A stretch of DNA of 35,922 nt, taken from Oxalobacteraceae bacterium. GTDB taxonomy: Bacteria; Pseudomonadota; Gammaproteobacteria; Burkholderiales; Burkholderiaceae_D. Position 1 is the stretch's first letter; the number at the start of each line of letters is the position of its first letter. A model generated the notes under the pieces. The model searched no databases. It was not told where the DNA came from and saw only the letters and a list, made by a program, of their open reading frames with translations. The stretch lies in NCBI GenBank assembly GCA_030698225.1, contig JAUYNR010000021.1:1-35922 (forward strand), in the 5' to 3' direction. The translations under genes and the position numbers were made by a program. Below are positions 15,875-26,216 of the stretch, piece by piece.

Positions 15875-17869
15875 TTAAGCAATAATCAATTTCACCTTGG
15901 ACACGACATTCTCGACCGTGAAACCAAAATGCTTGAACAACACGCCCGCCGGAGCGGACTCACCGAAGGTGTCGATTCCAATCACCGCACCTTCCAGACC
16001 AACATATTTGTACCAGAAGTCGGTCACGCCGGCCTCAATCGCGACCCGTGGCAAGCCTCGGGTCAGCACGCTGGCCTTGTAGGAGGAATCCTGGCGGTCG
16101 AACGCGTCGGTACACGGCATCGATACCACGCGTACCGGCACGCCTTGCTTTGCCAGTTCTTGCGCAGCCTGCATCGCCAGTTCGACTTCGGAGCCGGTCG
16201 CGATCAGGATTGCCTTGGCATCCGCCGCATCTTTCAGCACGTAGCCGCCGCGATGGATGTGGGTGATCTGTTCCGGCGAACGCTCCTGGTATTGCAGGTT
16301 CTGGCGCGAGAAAATCAGCGTCGACGGGCCGTGCCGACGGGTCACTGCGTGCGACCATGCGACGGCGGATTCGACCGTGTCGCAGGGACGCCAGTTATCC
16401 AGGTTCGGGATCAGACGCAGGCTGGAGATGTGCTCGACCGACTGATGGGTCGGGCCGTCTTCGCCGAGGCCGATCGAATCGTGCGTGAACACGAAAATCG
16501 AACGTATCTTCATCAGCGCCGCCATCCGCAGCGCATTGCGGCTGTAGTCGGAGAAAGTCAGGAAGGTGGCGCCGAACGGGATGTAGCCGCCATGCAAGGC
16601 GATGCCGTTCATCATTGCGCTCATGCCGAATTCGCGCACGCCGTAATTGATGTGGTTACCGGGCTGGTCGGCGCGTACCGCGACGCACTCTTTCCAGTTG
16701 GTCAGGTTGGAGCCGGTCAGGTCAGCCGAGCCGCCGAGAAATTCCGGCAGGACCTGTGCATACGCCTGGATCGCGTTCTGGCTGGCCTTGCGGGTCGCGA
16801 TGGTTTCTTTCTTCTCGACGCAGCTGGCAATGTAAGCCATGACCACATCGTTGAAATTGCCCGGCAATTCGCCCTTCATCCGGCGCACTAGTTCGCCGGC
16901 CTCCTGCGGGTAACGTTCGCTGTAGGCATTGAACAAGGCATCCCATTCGGCTTCACAGCGGGCACCTTGCGCTTTTGCATCCCAGGCGGCGTAGACATCG
17001 GCCGGCACCGCGAACGGCGTATGCGGCCAATCTATGGATTCGCGCACCGCAGCGATTTCCTTGTCGCCCAATGGGGCGCCATGCACATTGTGCGTGCCTT
17101 CCATGTTCGGCGAGCCCTTGCCGATCACGCTCTTGCAGCAGATCAGGGTCGGCTTGTCGGACAGCTTGGCTTGCGCAATCGCGGCATCGACTGCCGCCAC
17201 ATCGTGGCCGTCCACCGCAGGAATCACGTTCCAGCCGTACGCTTCGAAGCGTTTCGGGGTGTCGTCCAGGAACCAGCCTTCGACGTTGCCGTCGATCGAG
17301 ATGCCGTTGTCGTCGTACAGCGCGATGATCTTGTTCAGGCGCAGGGTTCCGGCCAGCGAGCAGACTTCGTGCGAAATGCCTTCCATCAGGCAGCCGTCGC
17401 CCAGGAATACGTAAGAGTGATGATCGATCACGGCAAAGCCGGGCTTGTTGAATTCGGCCGCCAGCAGCCTTTCTGCCAGGGCCATGCCGACCGCGTTGGC
17501 CAAGCCCTGCCCGAGCGGACCGGTGGTGGTCTCGATGCCCGGCGTGACGTGGACTTCCGGATGGCCCGGCGTCTTCGAGTGCATCTGACGGAAATTTTTA
17601 ATCTCTTCCATCGGCAGATCGTAGCCGGTCAGGTGCAGCAACGCATAGTGCAGCAACGAACCATGGCCGTTCGACAACACGAAACGGTCGCGGTTGATCC
17701 AGTGCGGGTTGGCCGGATTGTGGCGATAATGTCCGGCCCACAAGGCGACCGCGATATCGGCCATCCCCATCGGCATGCCGGGGTGTCCGGAATTGGCTTT
17801 TTGGACAGCATCCATCGCCAGCGCGCGGATCGCGTTGGCCATCTTGGTGGTTGGGAGCGTGGGTTTCAT
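15875..17869 (-). CDS. tkt: Transketolase
   Basis: Thiamine-diphosphate enzyme that moves two-carbon units between pentose-pathway sugars, feeding glycolysis via glyceraldehyde 3-phosphate and erythrose 4-phosphate (also the AroG substrate). 664 residues. Conserved features: [20 protein letters not shown] at the N-terminus, [12 protein letters not shown], the ThDP motif [12 protein letters not shown]...[25 protein letters not shown] in the pyrimidine domain, and [14 protein letters not shown] at the end. The frame opens at 17938, but the ATG at 17869 ([17 protein letters not shown]) fits the family; its ribosome-binding site is weak. It precedes gap, an order compatible with a small central-carbon operon. 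Confidence 0.96.
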   Translation of the reverse strand: MKPTLPTTKMANAIRALAMDAVQKANSGHPGMPMGMADIAVALWAGHYRHNPANPHWINRDRFVLSNGHGSLLHYALLHLTGYDLPMEEIKNFRQMHSKTPGHPEVHVTPGIETTTGPLGQGLANAVGMALAERLLAAEFNKPGFAVIDHHSYVFLGDGCLMEGISHEVCSLAGTLRLNKIIALYDDNGISIDGNVEGWFLDDTPKRFEAYGWNVIPAVDGHDVAAVDAAIAQAKLSDKPTLICCKSVIGKGSPNMEGTHNVHGAPLGDKEIAAVRESIDWPHTPFAVPADVYAAWDAKAQGARCEAEWDALFNAYSERYPQEAGELVRRMKGELPGNFNDVVMAYIASCVEKKETIATRKASQNAIQAYAQVLPEFLGGSADLTGSNLTNWKECVAVRADQPGNHINYGVREFGMSAMMNGIALHGGYIPFGATFLTFSDYSRNALRMAALMKIRSIFVFTHDSIGLGEDGPTHQSVEHISSLRLIPNLDNWRPCDTVESAVAWSHAVTRRHGPSTLIFSRQNLQYQERSPEQITHIHRGGYVLKDAADAKAILIATGSEVELAMQAAQELAKQGVPVRVVSMPCTDAFDRQDSSYKASVLTRGLPRVAIEAGVTDFWYKYVGLEGAVIGIDTFGESAPAGVLFKHFGFTVENVVSKVKLIIA

Positions 17870-18004
17870 ATTGATATGCGTAATGGACAATGTATAAAAG
17901 CGGTGCGCAATGGAAACGGCTTTGTTGCCGGCCACCAAACCAACTATTTTACCAGAGACGCAGGTGTCGAATTAAAATCGGGATTCCTCCCAACTGGATT
18001 TACC

Positions 18005-18730
18005 ATGCCTCGTTTTTATTGCTCGCAACCACTGGCAGTCGGTAGCCAACTGATGCTGCCGGACAATGTCGCCCATCACATTCAGGTTCTGCGCCTGGCA
18101 CCCGGCACCGCGATCACACTGTTCAACGGCGATGGCGGCGAATATACGGCGACCCTGAGCGCCATCGAAAAAAAACACGTCAGCGCCGAAGTCAAGGCTT
18201 ACACCGCGCACGATGTCGAGCTTGCGTATGCGATCACGCTGGCCCAGGCGCTGCCGGAATCATCGAAAATGGACTGGATCATTGAAAAGGCGGTGGAATT
18301 GGGCGTAGCCGCGATTCAGCCGCTGTCGGCCCAGCGCTGCGTAACGCGCCTGTCCGGCGAACGCGCCGAAAAGAAACTTGCCCATTGGCAGGGCATCATC
18401 GTTGCAGCTTGCGAACAGAGCGGACGCAACCGGCTGGCGCAACTGGCCGAACTGAGCGACTTCAAAAGCTGGATCAGCCAGCAGGACCTGCACCGCCGCA
18501 TCCTGCTCAGTCCACGCGCCACGCAGTCGCTAAGCGATTGGGCTCGCCATCATCCACCACAGGCACTGGCGCTGATGATCGGGCCGGAAGGCGGGTTTAC
18601 CGAAATGGAAGAAAATCTGGCGATCACGCAAGGTGCGCTGTCGCTGTCGATGGGGCCGCGTGTGCTGCGCACCGAAACCGCCGGAATGGCGGCGCTGGCA
18701 ACACTGAACGCAATATGGGCTGAAATGTGA
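18005..18730 (+). CDS. rsmE: 16S rRNA (uracil-1498-N3)-methyltransferase RsmE
   Basis: SPOUT-class methyltransferase that methylates U1498 of 16S rRNA in the 30S subunit. 241 residues, normal for the family. An N-terminal PUA-like domain (MPRFYCSQPLAVGSQLMLPD) precedes the trefoil-knot catalytic part with the SAM-binding loops LMIGPEGGFTEMEE and SMGPRVLRTETAGMAALATL. The same frame is open far upstream through antisense tkt; the ATG at 18005 is chosen because MPRFY is the usual RsmE start. It is divergent from tkt and convergent with mcp, with a perfect hairpin in between. Confidence 0.94.
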   Translation: MPRFYCSQPLAVGSQLMLPDNVAHHIQVLRLAPGTAITLFNGDGGEYTATLSAIEKKHVSAEVKAYTAHDVELAYAITLAQALPESSKMDWIIEKAVELGVAAIQPLSAQRCVTRLSGERAEKKLAHWQGIIVAACEQSGRNRLAQLAELSDFKSWISQQDLHRRILLSPRATQSLSDWARHHPPQALALMIGPEGGFTEMEENLAITQGALSLSMGPRVLRTETAGMAALATLNAIWAEM

Positions 18731-18746
18731 ACCGGTAACAGAACTA

Positions 18747-18776
18747 CATATGCCGCCGCAACAGCGGCGGCATATG
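18747..18776. terminator. Perfect hairpin between convergent rsmE and mcp
   Basis: CATATGCCGCCGC (18747-18759) and GCGGCGGCATATG (18764-18776) form a perfect 13-bp stem with the loop AACA. It sits between two convergent genes and would stop transcription from both sides, though the following T-rich stretch (CTTTCTCT) is broken. Confidence 0.7.
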
Positions 18777-18792
18777 CTTTCTCTGATCCCGC

Positions 18793-20484
18793 TCAGAATT
18801 CTTCCCAGCCCTCCTCGGCACTGATTGCCGGCGCCTTTGCCGTGGTTCGCTTGACAGGGCGCACGGCCCTGGCCGCACTGGCCATGGCTGCTGCAGGCTG
18901 TTTTTTGACCGGGGCGAGGATGTTTTTCTGTGCCGGCGCTGCGCTCGTTGCATCGAGCCGGAACATGCCGACCACTTGGGCCAGATTGCCGGTTTGCTGC
19001 TGCAACGACTGCGCGGCCGCGGCGGCCTGCTCCACCAGCGCGGCATTTTGCTGGGTGACCTGGTCCATCTGGGCAATCGCCTGGTTGACCTGTTCGATGC
19101 CCTGGCTTTGCTCCTGGCTGGCGGCGGTGATTTCGGACATGATGTCGGTGACGTGGCGCACGCTGACCACCACCTGCTGCATGGTGGCGCCGGCTTGCGC
19201 GACGAGCTTGTTGCCGACCCCGACCTTTTGCACCGAGTCGTCGATCAGCGACTTGATTTCCTTGGCGGCAGTGGCCGAGCGCTGCGCCAGGTTGCGCACC
19301 TCGGAAGCGACTACCGCAAAGCCCCTGCCCTGTTCGCCGGCGCGGGCCGCTTCGACCGCGGCGTTCAGGGCCAGGATGTTGGTCTGGAACGCGATGCCGT
19401 CGATGACGCCGATGATGTCGACGATTTTCTTGGCGGAGACGTCGATGGCGGCCATGGTGTCGACTACCTGGGATACCACGTCACCGCTATTGACCGCGAC
19501 TTCGGAGGCGGTTACCGCCAGCTGATTGGCTTGCCGGGCATTATCGGCGTTTTGCCTGACGGTGCCGGTCAGCTCTTCCATCGCGGCTGCAGTCTGTTCC
19601 AGGCTGCTGGCTTGGCCTTCGGTCCGGCTGGACAGGTCGAGGTTGCCGGCCGCGATCTGACCCGATGCGGTGGCGATGGCGTCGGTGCCGCTGCGCACGC
19701 GGGAGACGATGCCGACCAGACTGTCGCTCATTTCCTTAATGGCACGCAATAATTGGCCGATTTCATCGGTGGACCGGATTTTTACCTCGGTCGACAGATC
19801 GCCGGCCGCGATGTTGTGCGCCACCTCGATGGCATGATGCATCGGACGCAGTATGCTTCTGATCAGGAAAAAGGCAGCCGCGGCCGCCAGCAATACGCCC
19901 ACGGCAATTGCCGCGAACATGCCGAGCTGGGTCGCGCCATGGCGTTGCACGCTTGCGTCGTACTCGGCCTTGGCGCCGTCGACCTGCAATTTGCGCAGTG
20001 CGCTAAAACTGCTCTTGACTGGATTGGACAGAGATTCAATCTTGCGCCAGGTTAGCTGCGCCTCGCCGATCCGGTAGTCGCGCAAGGCGGCGACGGTGGG
20101 CAGCAACCCTTCCTTGACGAACAAGCTGCGGTCGACCTGAAACTTGTCGGCCAGTCGCTTTTCTTCCGGCGTCAGTCCGGACGACGAGTAGGCGCGCCAT
20201 AACCCGGTAATCGCAGCAATTCTTGCCTCGATTTTGGCGGTTTCGGATTTGATCTTATCGGGCATCGGATCCTGCAGCACGCTGACGATGCCGAGCAGGT
20301 TTTCCTGCAACAGGTTATTCATTGTTGCCAGCTGCTCCAGCGGCAGCGCGCGACCCTCATACACGGATTTCAGTCCGGCATTCGTCTTGCTGATGCCATT
20401 CAGGCCCAGCATCCCGATCACGACAGTCAGCAAGGACAGGAATCCTACGACACCGATCAGCCGTGCTTTAATTGTGAAATTCAT
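18793..20484 (-). CDS. Methyl-accepting chemotaxis protein with CheR/CheB tether
   Basis: Transmembrane chemoreceptor of 563 residues: TM1 about 9-30, a four-helix-bundle type ligand domain, TM2 about 188-208, HAMP ([20 protein letters not shown] onward), then the coiled-coil signalling domain with the kinase-contact tip [20 protein letters not shown]. The C-terminus is a flexible Ala/Pro/Lys linker ending in EGWEEF, matching the xWxxF pentapeptide that recruits CheR and CheB (NWETF in E. coli Tar). Start: two ATGs are close together; AAGG lies directly against the first (20490) but 6 bases before the second (20484), which gives [11 protein letters not shown], so the second is preferred. The ligand is unknown. 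It follows cheW by 36 bp, probably one operon. Confidence 0.93.
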   Translation of the reverse strand: MNFTIKARLIGVVGFLSLLTVVIGMLGLNGISKTNAGLKSVYEGRALPLEQLATMNNLLQENLLGIVSVLQDPMPDKIKSETAKIEARIAAITGLWRAYSSSGLTPEEKRLADKFQVDRSLFVKEGLLPTVAALRDYRIGEAQLTWRKIESLSNPVKSSFSALRKLQVDGAKAEYDASVQRHGATQLGMFAAIAVGVLLAAAAAFFLIRSILRPMHHAIEVAHNIAAGDLSTEVKIRSTDEIGQLLRAIKEMSDSLVGIVSRVRSGTDAIATASGQIAAGNLDLSSRTEGQASSLEQTAAAMEELTGTVRQNADNARQANQLAVTASEVAVNSGDVVSQVVDTMAAIDVSAKKIVDIIGVIDGIAFQTNILALNAAVEAARAGEQGRGFAVVASEVRNLAQRSATAAKEIKSLIDDSVQKVGVGNKLVAQAGATMQQVVVSVRHVTDIMSEITAASQEQSQGIEQVNQAIAQMDQVTQQNAALVEQAAAAAQSLQQQTGNLAQVVGMFRLDATSAAPAQKNILAPVKKQPAAAMASAARAVRPVKRTTAKAPAISAEEGWEEF

Positions 20485-20520
20485 ATCCATCCTTAGCCAG
20501 GAACTCGATTCAGTCCGACA

Positions 20521-21036
20521 CTACGCAGCAATTCTTTCGACCAGGCCCATCTCGGCCGAAGACATCAATTTGTCGATATCCACCAGGATCAGCATGCGCT
20601 CGTCGACCGTGCCCAGGCCGATCAGATAATCGCCATCGAAGGCGGTTCCCATATCCGGCGCCGGCTTGATCTGCTCCTGCGCCAGCGTGATCACGTCGGA
20701 AACGCTATCGACCACCATTCCCATGATGCGTCCACCAATGTTGAGGATGATGACCACCGTGAACTGATCGTAGGTCGGCGTACCCAGCTTGAATTTGATG
20801 CGCATGTCAACCACCGGCACGATGATGCCGCGCAGGTTGATGACCCCCTTGAGAAACTCGGGCGCATTGGCGATCCGGGTCACCACTTCATAGCCGCGTA
20901 TTTCCTGCACTTTAAGTATGTCGATGCCGTACTCTTCCTGGCCCAATGTAAACGCCAGGAACTCGTTGCTTCCCTGCGTGTCTGCCTGGTTCGGGTGCTT
21001 GCCTGCTGCGGAGAGTGATTGCGTGGAAGAAGACAT
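20521..21036 (-). CDS. cheW: Chemotaxis adaptor CheW
   Basis: Couples chemoreceptors to the CheA kinase. 171 residues with a single CheW domain: EFLAFTLGQEEYGIDILKVQEIRGY, then FLKGVINLRGIIVPVVDMR and TVVIILNIGGRIMGMVVDSVSDV. About 25 residues of low-complexity N-terminus (MSSSTQSLSAAGKHPNQADT) precede the domain. The ATG at 21036 follows AAGAGAG. It heads a two-gene unit with the receptor downstream; no cheA, cheR or cheB is in the window, so this is an outlying chemotaxis locus. A sigma-28-type promoter lies about 120 bp upstream. Confidence 0.93.
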   Translation of the reverse strand: MSSSTQSLSAAGKHPNQADTQGSNEFLAFTLGQEEYGIDILKVQEIRGYEVVTRIANAPEFLKGVINLRGIIVPVVDMRIKFKLGTPTYDQFTVVIILNIGGRIMGMVVDSVSDVITLAQEQIKPAPDMGTAFDGDYLIGLGTVDERMLILVDIDKLMSSAEMGLVERIAA

Positions 21037-21155
21037 GATGCTCTCTTAAAAGTTAAAAGGAGTGATAACAATGCATCCGATGCTGGACCGGAGGGCTTCT
21101 GAAAACCGAAATCCGGTCGCCAACATCAAATTGGCCGGCAACCGAGGTATTCCAG

Positions 21156-21182
21156 GTAGCGGCAATCCCCGGCATAACTTTA
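21156..21182 (-). promoter_or_regulatory. Sigma-28 (FliA) type promoter for cheW-mcp
   Basis: On the minus strand TAAAGTTA (21175-21182), an 11-bp spacer, then GCCGCTAC (21156-21163). The enterobacterial FliA consensus is TAAAGTTT-N11-GCCGATAA, so 13 of 16 positions match at the exact spacing. The position in front of a chemotaxis pair supports it. The leader to cheW would be about 110 nt. Confidence 0.65.
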
Positions 21183-21554
21183 ACCGACTACATCTGCCAA
21201 GCTGACCCTGGACATGAATCCGCCGGGGTTCTCGAAAGCAAAATATACAACATGCTGTATTTTTAAAGCCACACGAATAATATGCGCCAAAGCATTAAAT
21301 ATTAATATACTGCCAATAAATTTGATTTATCTGAGGATTTCATCAGTTCCGGCAGGCTGCAAACCCGGAAACGACACATGCTCCTGCGCCCCGCCGATCG
21401 ATGCAGCGCAAGCCGGTTCCTGCGCTTGCTGCCGGCGTGAAAGGCGCCGGAATGCCGGAACCTGCCGAATCCGTGCCTGTTTTACAATCCAAGGGAAAGC
21501 GCAGGAAAGCATTTATAATCGAAGGCTTTGCAGCAATCCCAACACTGAATCGGT
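21183..21554. other. Intergenic stretch between cheW and ribF
   Basis: About 370 bp upstream of the sigma-28 promoter without a supported gene. It holds E5 (21245-21313), then a GC-rich part with interleaved inverted segments (CGGCAGG/CCTGCCG and GGTTCC/GGAACC between 21350 and 21470), and a TATAAT box (21514-21519) that probably serves ribF. ORFs crossing this region show no recognisable protein. Confidence 0.5.
21245..21313 (+). repeat. 70-bp intergenic element, copy E5
   Basis: ATAC (21245), 11 bp to TGTATTTTT (21256), 26 bp to ATGCGCCAAA (21282), 25 bp to ATACTGC (21307). The core deviates (CGCC for CGGA) and the last spacer is one base short. The variable segment shares GCCACACRAAT with copy E3. 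It is the only copy not located 3' of a gene in its own orientation. Confidence 0.65.
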
Positions 21555-22532
21555 ATGAAGGTATTTCGCGGACTTCCCAATGCCGCATCGCGTGCGCCCT
21601 GTGCGCTGGCGATCGGCAACTTCGATGGCGTGCACCGCGGGCATCAGGCCTTGCTTGCGCGCGTGTGCGAAGCGGGTGCCCGCTTGCAGCTGGACGCAGC
21701 GGTGATGACCTTCGAGCCGCACCCGCGCGAATTTTTCGCCCGCGTCCAAGGCGATCCGGGCCGCGCGCCGAGCCGCATCGCCAACCTGCGCGACAAGCTG
21801 CAAGCGTTGGCCGCAGCCGGCATCGAGCGCGTCATCGTCGAGCATTTCAATGCCCATTTCGCCAGTATGACGCCGCAGGATTTCGTCGAAAACGTGCTGG
21901 TGCAGGGCTTGCACGTCAAATGGCTGATTGTCGGCGAAGATTTCTGCTACGGCGCCAAGCGTGCAGGCAACCTGGCAACGCTGGTCGAGTCCGGCAAAAA
22001 ATACGGTTTCGAGGTTGAAACGCTGGGCACGATCACCAACGACGGCACCCGCATTTCCTCGTCTGCGGTGCGCGCCGCGCTGGCGGCAGGCGACTTCGGT
22101 CATGCAAACCAGTTGCTGGGCCAGCCGTACGCGATTTCCGGCCGTGTCGTGCACGGCAAGAAGCTGGGACGCACACTCGGATTTCCGACCCTGAACCTGC
22201 GCGTGACGCACAAGCATCCGGTGCTGAGCGGGATTTTCATCGTCCAGGTCCACGGGCTGGCCGCGACGCCGCAGCCGGGCGTTGCCAGCCTGGGATTGCG
22301 TCCGACCGTCGATGACAGCGGCCGCGTGCTGCTGGAAACGCATCTATTCGATTATGACCAGCAGTGCTACGGCAAACTGGTCCGGGTCGAATTTTTGAAA
22401 AAGCTGCGGGACGAGGAAAAATACGTCGATCTGCCGACCCTGACCGACGCCATTGCCAACGATGCCGAGCAAGCGCGCGCTTATTTCAAGCTGCGCGATG
22501 CAGCCGCCACCACGGCGACCGACCGAATTTGA
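21555..22532 (+). CDS. ribF: Bifunctional riboflavin kinase/FAD synthetase
   Basis: Phosphorylates riboflavin to FMN and adenylylates FMN to FAD. 325 residues. The N-terminal FAD synthetase domain shows ALAIGNFDGVHRGHQALL and later ISSSAVRAAL; the C-terminal flavokinase domain shows GRVVHGKKLGRTLGFPTLNL, GVASLGLRPTV and LETHLFDYDQQCYGK. The ATG at 21555 gives MKVFRGLP, a normal family start, with little Shine-Dalgarno signal. A TATAAT box at 21514-21519 lies about 35 bp upstream. It heads the ribF-ileS-lspA-coaBC-dut series in one direction. Confidence 0.95.
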   Translation: MKVFRGLPNAASRAPCALAIGNFDGVHRGHQALLARVCEAGARLQLDAAVMTFEPHPREFFARVQGDPGRAPSRIANLRDKLQALAAAGIERVIVEHFNAHFASMTPQDFVENVLVQGLHVKWLIVGEDFCYGAKRAGNLATLVESGKKYGFEVETLGTITNDGTRISSSAVRAALAAGDFGHANQLLGQPYAISGRVVHGKKLGRTLGFPTLNLRVTHKHPVLSGIFIVQVHGLAATPQPGVASLGLRPTVDDSGRVLLETHLFDYDQQCYGKLVRVEFLKKLRDEEKYVDLPTLTDAIANDAEQARAYFKLRDAAATTATDRI

Positions 22533-22616
22533 ACCTCGCCTTGCCGCAGCACGCACGCTGTGACCCATCCGCTGCTGTATATATTGAACATCACTGAATA
22601 CCATTGAAGAAACACT

Positions 22617-25520
22617 ATGTCCGATAATCAAGCCAACAAGCCTGCCGCCAAGCCTTCAGCTAAGCCGCACAGCAAATATCCGGTCAACATGACGGAAACC
22701 CCGTTCCCGATGCGCGGCGACCTCGCCAAACGTGAGCCGCAATGGGTCAAGCAATGGCAAGAAAAGAAAATCTACCAGCGCATCCGCAAGGCCTCGGCCA
22801 AGCGCCCGAAATTCATCCTGCATGACGGCCCACCGTATGCGAACGGCGATATCCACATTGGCCACGCGGTCAACAAGATCCTCAAAGACATGATCGTCAA
22901 GGCCCGCAACATGGCCGGTTACGACGCCCACTATGTGCCGGGCTGGGATTGTCACGGGATGCCGATCGAGATCCAGATCGAGAAACTGTACGGCAAGAAC
23001 CTGCCGGTCGATGAAGTATTGGCCAAGGCGCGCGCCTATGCCGGCGAGCAGATCGAGCGCCAGAAAAAGGACTTCATCCGTCTCGGCGTGCTGGGACAAT
23101 GGGACAACCCGTACAAGACCATGGACTTCGGCAACGAAGCCGACGAACTGCGCGCGCTCGGCACCATGCTGGAAAAAGGCTATGTGTACCGCGGCCTGAA
23201 GCCGGTCAACTGGTGCTTCGACTGCGGCTCGGCGCTGGCCGAAGCGGAGGTCGAATACCAGGACAAGCGCGACCCGGCCATCGACGTCGGCTTCCCGTTC
23301 GCGGAAGCAGACAAGATCGCCGCCGCCTTCGATTTGCCGCAACTGCCGACCGACAAGGGCTACGCTGTGATCTGGACCACCACCCCGTGGACCATCCCGG
23401 CCAACCAGGCGCTGAACATGCATCCCGAGTTCACCTATGCGCTGGTGGAAACCGTGCGCAACGGCGAAACCATCCTGCTGATCCTGGCCGCCGACCTGGT
23501 CGAATCCTGCCTGCAGCGCTTCGGCCTCGAAGGCAAGGTTCTTGCCACCTGCGCCGGTGCGGCGTTGAACCTGATCAAGTTCAAGCACCCGTTTGCCGAC
23601 GTCGATGAAGGCTACAACCGTCATTCGCCGGTGTTCCTGGGCGAATATGTGGAGCTCGGCACCGGCACCGGCATCGTGCACTCGGCCCCGGCCTACGGCA
23701 TCGACGACTTTATTTCGTGCAAGGCGCACGGGATGACCGATGACGCAATCCTGAAGCCGGTGATGGGCGACGGCAGATACGCATCCTGGCTGCCTTTCTT
23801 CGGCGGCATGACGATCTGGGAAGCTTCGAAGCCGATCTGCGCCAAGCTGGAAGAAGTCGGCGCATTGTTCAAGCTGGCGATGCTCGACCATAGCTATATG
23901 CACTGCTGGCGCCACAAGACGCCGATCGTCTACCGCGCCACCTCGCAATGGTTCGCCGGCATGGACATCACGCCGAACGACGGCGGCCAGAGCTTGCGCG
24001 AAACCGCGCTCAAGGCGATCGACGAAACCGTCTTTTACCCCGGTTGGGGCAAGGCGCGGCTGCACGGGATGATCGCCAACCGGCCCGACTGGACGCTGTC
24101 GCGCCAGCGCCAGTGGGGCGTGCCGATGGCCTTTTTCATCCACAAGGAAAGCGGCGAGCTGCATCCGCGCACCGCGGAATTGCTGGAGATCGTCGCCCAA
24201 CGGATCGAACGGCACGGCATCGAAGCCTGGCACGCGCTCGACATCAGCGAACTGCTGGGCGACGACGCGGCCATGTACGTGAAGAACAAGGACACACTGG
24301 ACGTCTGGTTCGATTCCGGCACCACGCACCAGACCGTGCTGGGAGGCCAGCAAGGCAAGGGATCGCATGCGCAACAATCGCATTTCCCGGCCGACCTGTA
24401 CCTGGAAGGCTCGGACCAGCATCGCGGCTGGTTCCACTCGTCGCTGCTTACCTCAAGCATGCTGAACGGCCGCGCGCCGTACAAGGCCTTGCTGACGCAC
24501 GGCTTCGTGGTCGATGGCGACGGCAAGAAGATGTCGAAGTCGAAAGGCAACGTGATCGCGCCGCAGAAGGTGTCCGATACGCTCGGTGCCGACATCCTGC
24601 GGCTGTGGGTCGCGTCCACCGATTATTCGGGCGAACTGAATATCTCGGACGAAATCCTGAAACGCGTGACCGAAGCGTATCGCCGCATCCGCAATACCTT
24701 GCGCTTTTTGCTGGCCAACACCTCCGACTTCGATTTTGCCAAGGATGCGGTACCGGTGGCAGAGATGATGGAAATCGACCGCTACGCGGTGGCCAGCGTG
24801 GCCGCGTTGCAGGCCGACATCCTGGCCCATTACGACGCCTATGAATTCCACCCGGTAGTGGCCAGGCTGCAAGGCTTCTGCTCGGAAGACCTGGGCAGCT
24901 TCTACCTCGACATCCTGAAAGACCGCCTGTACACCGGCGGCACCACCTCGCATGCACGGCGCTCGGCGCAAAGCGCGATCTGGCACATCACGCAATCGCT
25001 GTTGCGGGTGATGGCGCCGATGCTTTCGTTTACCGCCGAAGAGGCATGGGCCGTGTTCGCCGGCAAGGAAGCGCTGGCGGCCAGCGATGAAACGATTTTC
25101 ACCCAGACCTATTACGCGCTGCCGGAAGTGGCCGACGCCACCGCATTGCTGGCCAAGTACGCGCAGCTGCGCGAAATCCGCGCCGACGTCACCAAGCAGA
25201 TGGAAGAAGTGCGCATCACCGGCACCATTGGTTCCTCACTGCAGGCGGAAATCAGCATCAAGGCCAGCGGCGACAAATTTGCGCTACTCAATGGGATGGG
25301 TGACGACCTGAAATTCGTGCTGATCACCTCGCAAGCCGGGGTGATCGAAGTCGCCGGCGCGGACCAGGAAGGTGTGGACGTGACCCCGTCCACACACCAG
25401 AAATGCGAGCGCTGCTGGCACTATCGCGCCGATGTCGGCAGCCACGCCGAACACCCCGGCCTGTGCGGGCGCTGCATCAGCAATCTGTTCGGCGCAGGCG
25501 AAGCGCGCCGCTTTGCCTGA
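22617..25520 (+). CDS. ileS: Isoleucyl-tRNA synthetase
   Basis: Class I aminoacyl-tRNA synthetase charging tRNA-Ile, with editing of Val. 967 residues. HIGH-type motif in [20 protein letters not shown], editing domain with [19 protein letters not shown] in [15 protein letters not shown], and a C-terminal zinc finger with CERC...CGRC in the last 45 residues. The N-terminus carries a Lys/Ala/Pro-rich extension (about 20 residues) before the usual [14 protein letters not shown]. The ATG at 22617 follows GAAGAAAC. It is 84 bp after ribF. A perfect palindrome lies between it and lspA. Confidence 0.97.
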   Translation: MSDNQANKPAAKPSAKPHSKYPVNMTETPFPMRGDLAKREPQWVKQWQEKKIYQRIRKASAKRPKFILHDGPPYANGDIHIGHAVNKILKDMIVKARNMAGYDAHYVPGWDCHGMPIEIQIEKLYGKNLPVDEVLAKARAYAGEQIERQKKDFIRLGVLGQWDNPYKTMDFGNEADELRALGTMLEKGYVYRGLKPVNWCFDCGSALAEAEVEYQDKRDPAIDVGFPFAEADKIAAAFDLPQLPTDKGYAVIWTTTPWTIPANQALNMHPEFTYALVETVRNGETILLILAADLVESCLQRFGLEGKVLATCAGAALNLIKFKHPFADVDEGYNRHSPVFLGEYVELGTGTGIVHSAPAYGIDDFISCKAHGMTDDAILKPVMGDGRYASWLPFFGGMTIWEASKPICAKLEEVGALFKLAMLDHSYMHCWRHKTPIVYRATSQWFAGMDITPNDGGQSLRETALKAIDETVFYPGWGKARLHGMIANRPDWTLSRQRQWGVPMAFFIHKESGELHPRTAELLEIVAQRIERHGIEAWHALDISELLGDDAAMYVKNKDTLDVWFDSGTTHQTVLGGQQGKGSHAQQSHFPADLYLEGSDQHRGWFHSSLLTSSMLNGRAPYKALLTHGFVVDGDGKKMSKSKGNVIAPQKVSDTLGADILRLWVASTDYSGELNISDEILKRVTEAYRRIRNTLRFLLANTSDFDFAKDAVPVAEMMEIDRYAVASVAALQADILAHYDAYEFHPVVARLQGFCSEDLGSFYLDILKDRLYTGGTTSHARRSAQSAIWHITQSLLRVMAPMLSFTAEEAWAVFAGKEALAASDETIFTQTYYALPEVADATALLAKYAQLREIRADVTKQMEEVRITGTIGSSLQAEISIKASGDKFALLNGMGDDLKFVLITSQAGVIEVAGADQEGVDVTPSTHQKCERCWHYRADVGSHAEHPGLCGRCISNLFGAGEARRFA

Positions 25521-25536
25521 ATCCAAGTAACTGCAT

Positions 25537-25562
25537 AGCCCGTCATGCCGGCATGACGGGCT
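25537..25562. repeat. Perfect 26-bp palindrome between ileS and lspA
   Basis: AGCCCGTCATGCC (25537-25549) followed immediately by its exact complement GGCATGACGGGCT (25550-25562). It has no T run, so it is not a typical terminator. It may stabilise the ileS mRNA end, lower readthrough into lspA, or bind a dimeric protein. Confidence 0.7.
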
Positions 25563-25591
25563 AAGCTGAACCACCTCCGGAGTACCTCGCA

Positions 25592-26092
25592 ATGGCAATC
25601 ACAAACCGTTATTCTTCCAAATCGCGCACCGGCATCACTCCCTGGATCGGAGTCGCGACGATCGTGATCTTGCTCGACCAGTTGAGCAAGATCACGATCG
25701 CCAAATTATTCGCCTACGGCGAATCGCATCCGGTTACCGGTTTTTTCAATCTGGTGCTGGCCTACAACAAGGGCGCGGCATTCAGCTTTCTGGCGGCGGA
25801 ATCCGGCTGGCAACGGTATTTCTTTACCGCCGTCGGCGTGATCGCGGCGCTGGTGATCGTCTACATGCTGCAACGCCATGCCGGCCAGCGCCTGTTCTGC
25901 TGGGCCCTGGCATTGATTCTGGGCGGCGCCATCGGCAACGTGATTGACCGTATCATGTACGGCCACGTGATCGATTTCCTGGACTTGCATTGGGGCGGCT
26001 GGCACTGGCCGGCATTCAATATCGCCGACAGCGCCATTTTCATCGGCGCCGGAATGTTCATCCTCGATGAGTTGCGACGCGTCAATAAGTAA
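25592..26092 (+). CDS. lspA: Lipoprotein signal peptidase (signal peptidase II)
   Basis: Inner-membrane aspartic peptidase that cleaves prolipoprotein signal peptides at the lipid-modified Cys. 166 residues with four predicted membrane segments. Family motifs: [12 protein letters not shown] near the start, [12 protein letters not shown], then the two catalytic Asp motifs [21 protein letters not shown] and [11 protein letters not shown]. The ATG at 25592 follows GGAG at about 9 bases. It lies 71 bp after ileS, as in many proteobacteria. It could process the lipoprotein encoded further downstream (28133). The operon is interrupted after this gene by about 330 bp of repeats. Confidence 0.96.
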   Translation: MAITNRYSSKSRTGITPWIGVATIVILLDQLSKITIAKLFAYGESHPVTGFFNLVLAYNKGAAFSFLAAESGWQRYFFTAVGVIAALVIVYMLQRHAGQRLFCWALALILGGAIGNVIDRIMYGHVIDFLDLHWGGWHWPAFNIADSAIFIGAGMFILDELRRVNK

Positions 26093-26128
26093 CAAAGCGC
26101 GACTGGATGGTGTTTTGATTATAAAAAA

Positions 26129-26198
26129 ATACTAATGTATGTATTTTTCAAGTGCCACACAAATCATGCGGAAAGTTAGTGCCATATAACTATACTCC
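26129..26198 (+). repeat. 70-bp intergenic element, copy E3
   Basis: ATAC (26129), 11 bp to TGTATTTTT (26140), 26 bp to ATGCGGAAAG (26166), 26 bp to ATACTCC (26192). CCGCAT at 26198-26203 is the exact inverse of the core ATGCGG. It lies 36 bp after lspA, same orientation, and is followed by the nested palindrome. Confidence 0.75.
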
Positions 26199-26216
26199 CG
26201 CATTTTATGTTATCAG

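Noticed and set aside
16967..18004. N-terminal extension of rsmE by about 346 codons
   Set aside because: The frame is antisense to tkt; RsmE proteins start at MPRFY, and the extension has no domain.
22656..24437. 593-codon open frame antisense to ileS
   Set aside because: Shadow of ileS, with no family motif and no ribosome-binding site of note.
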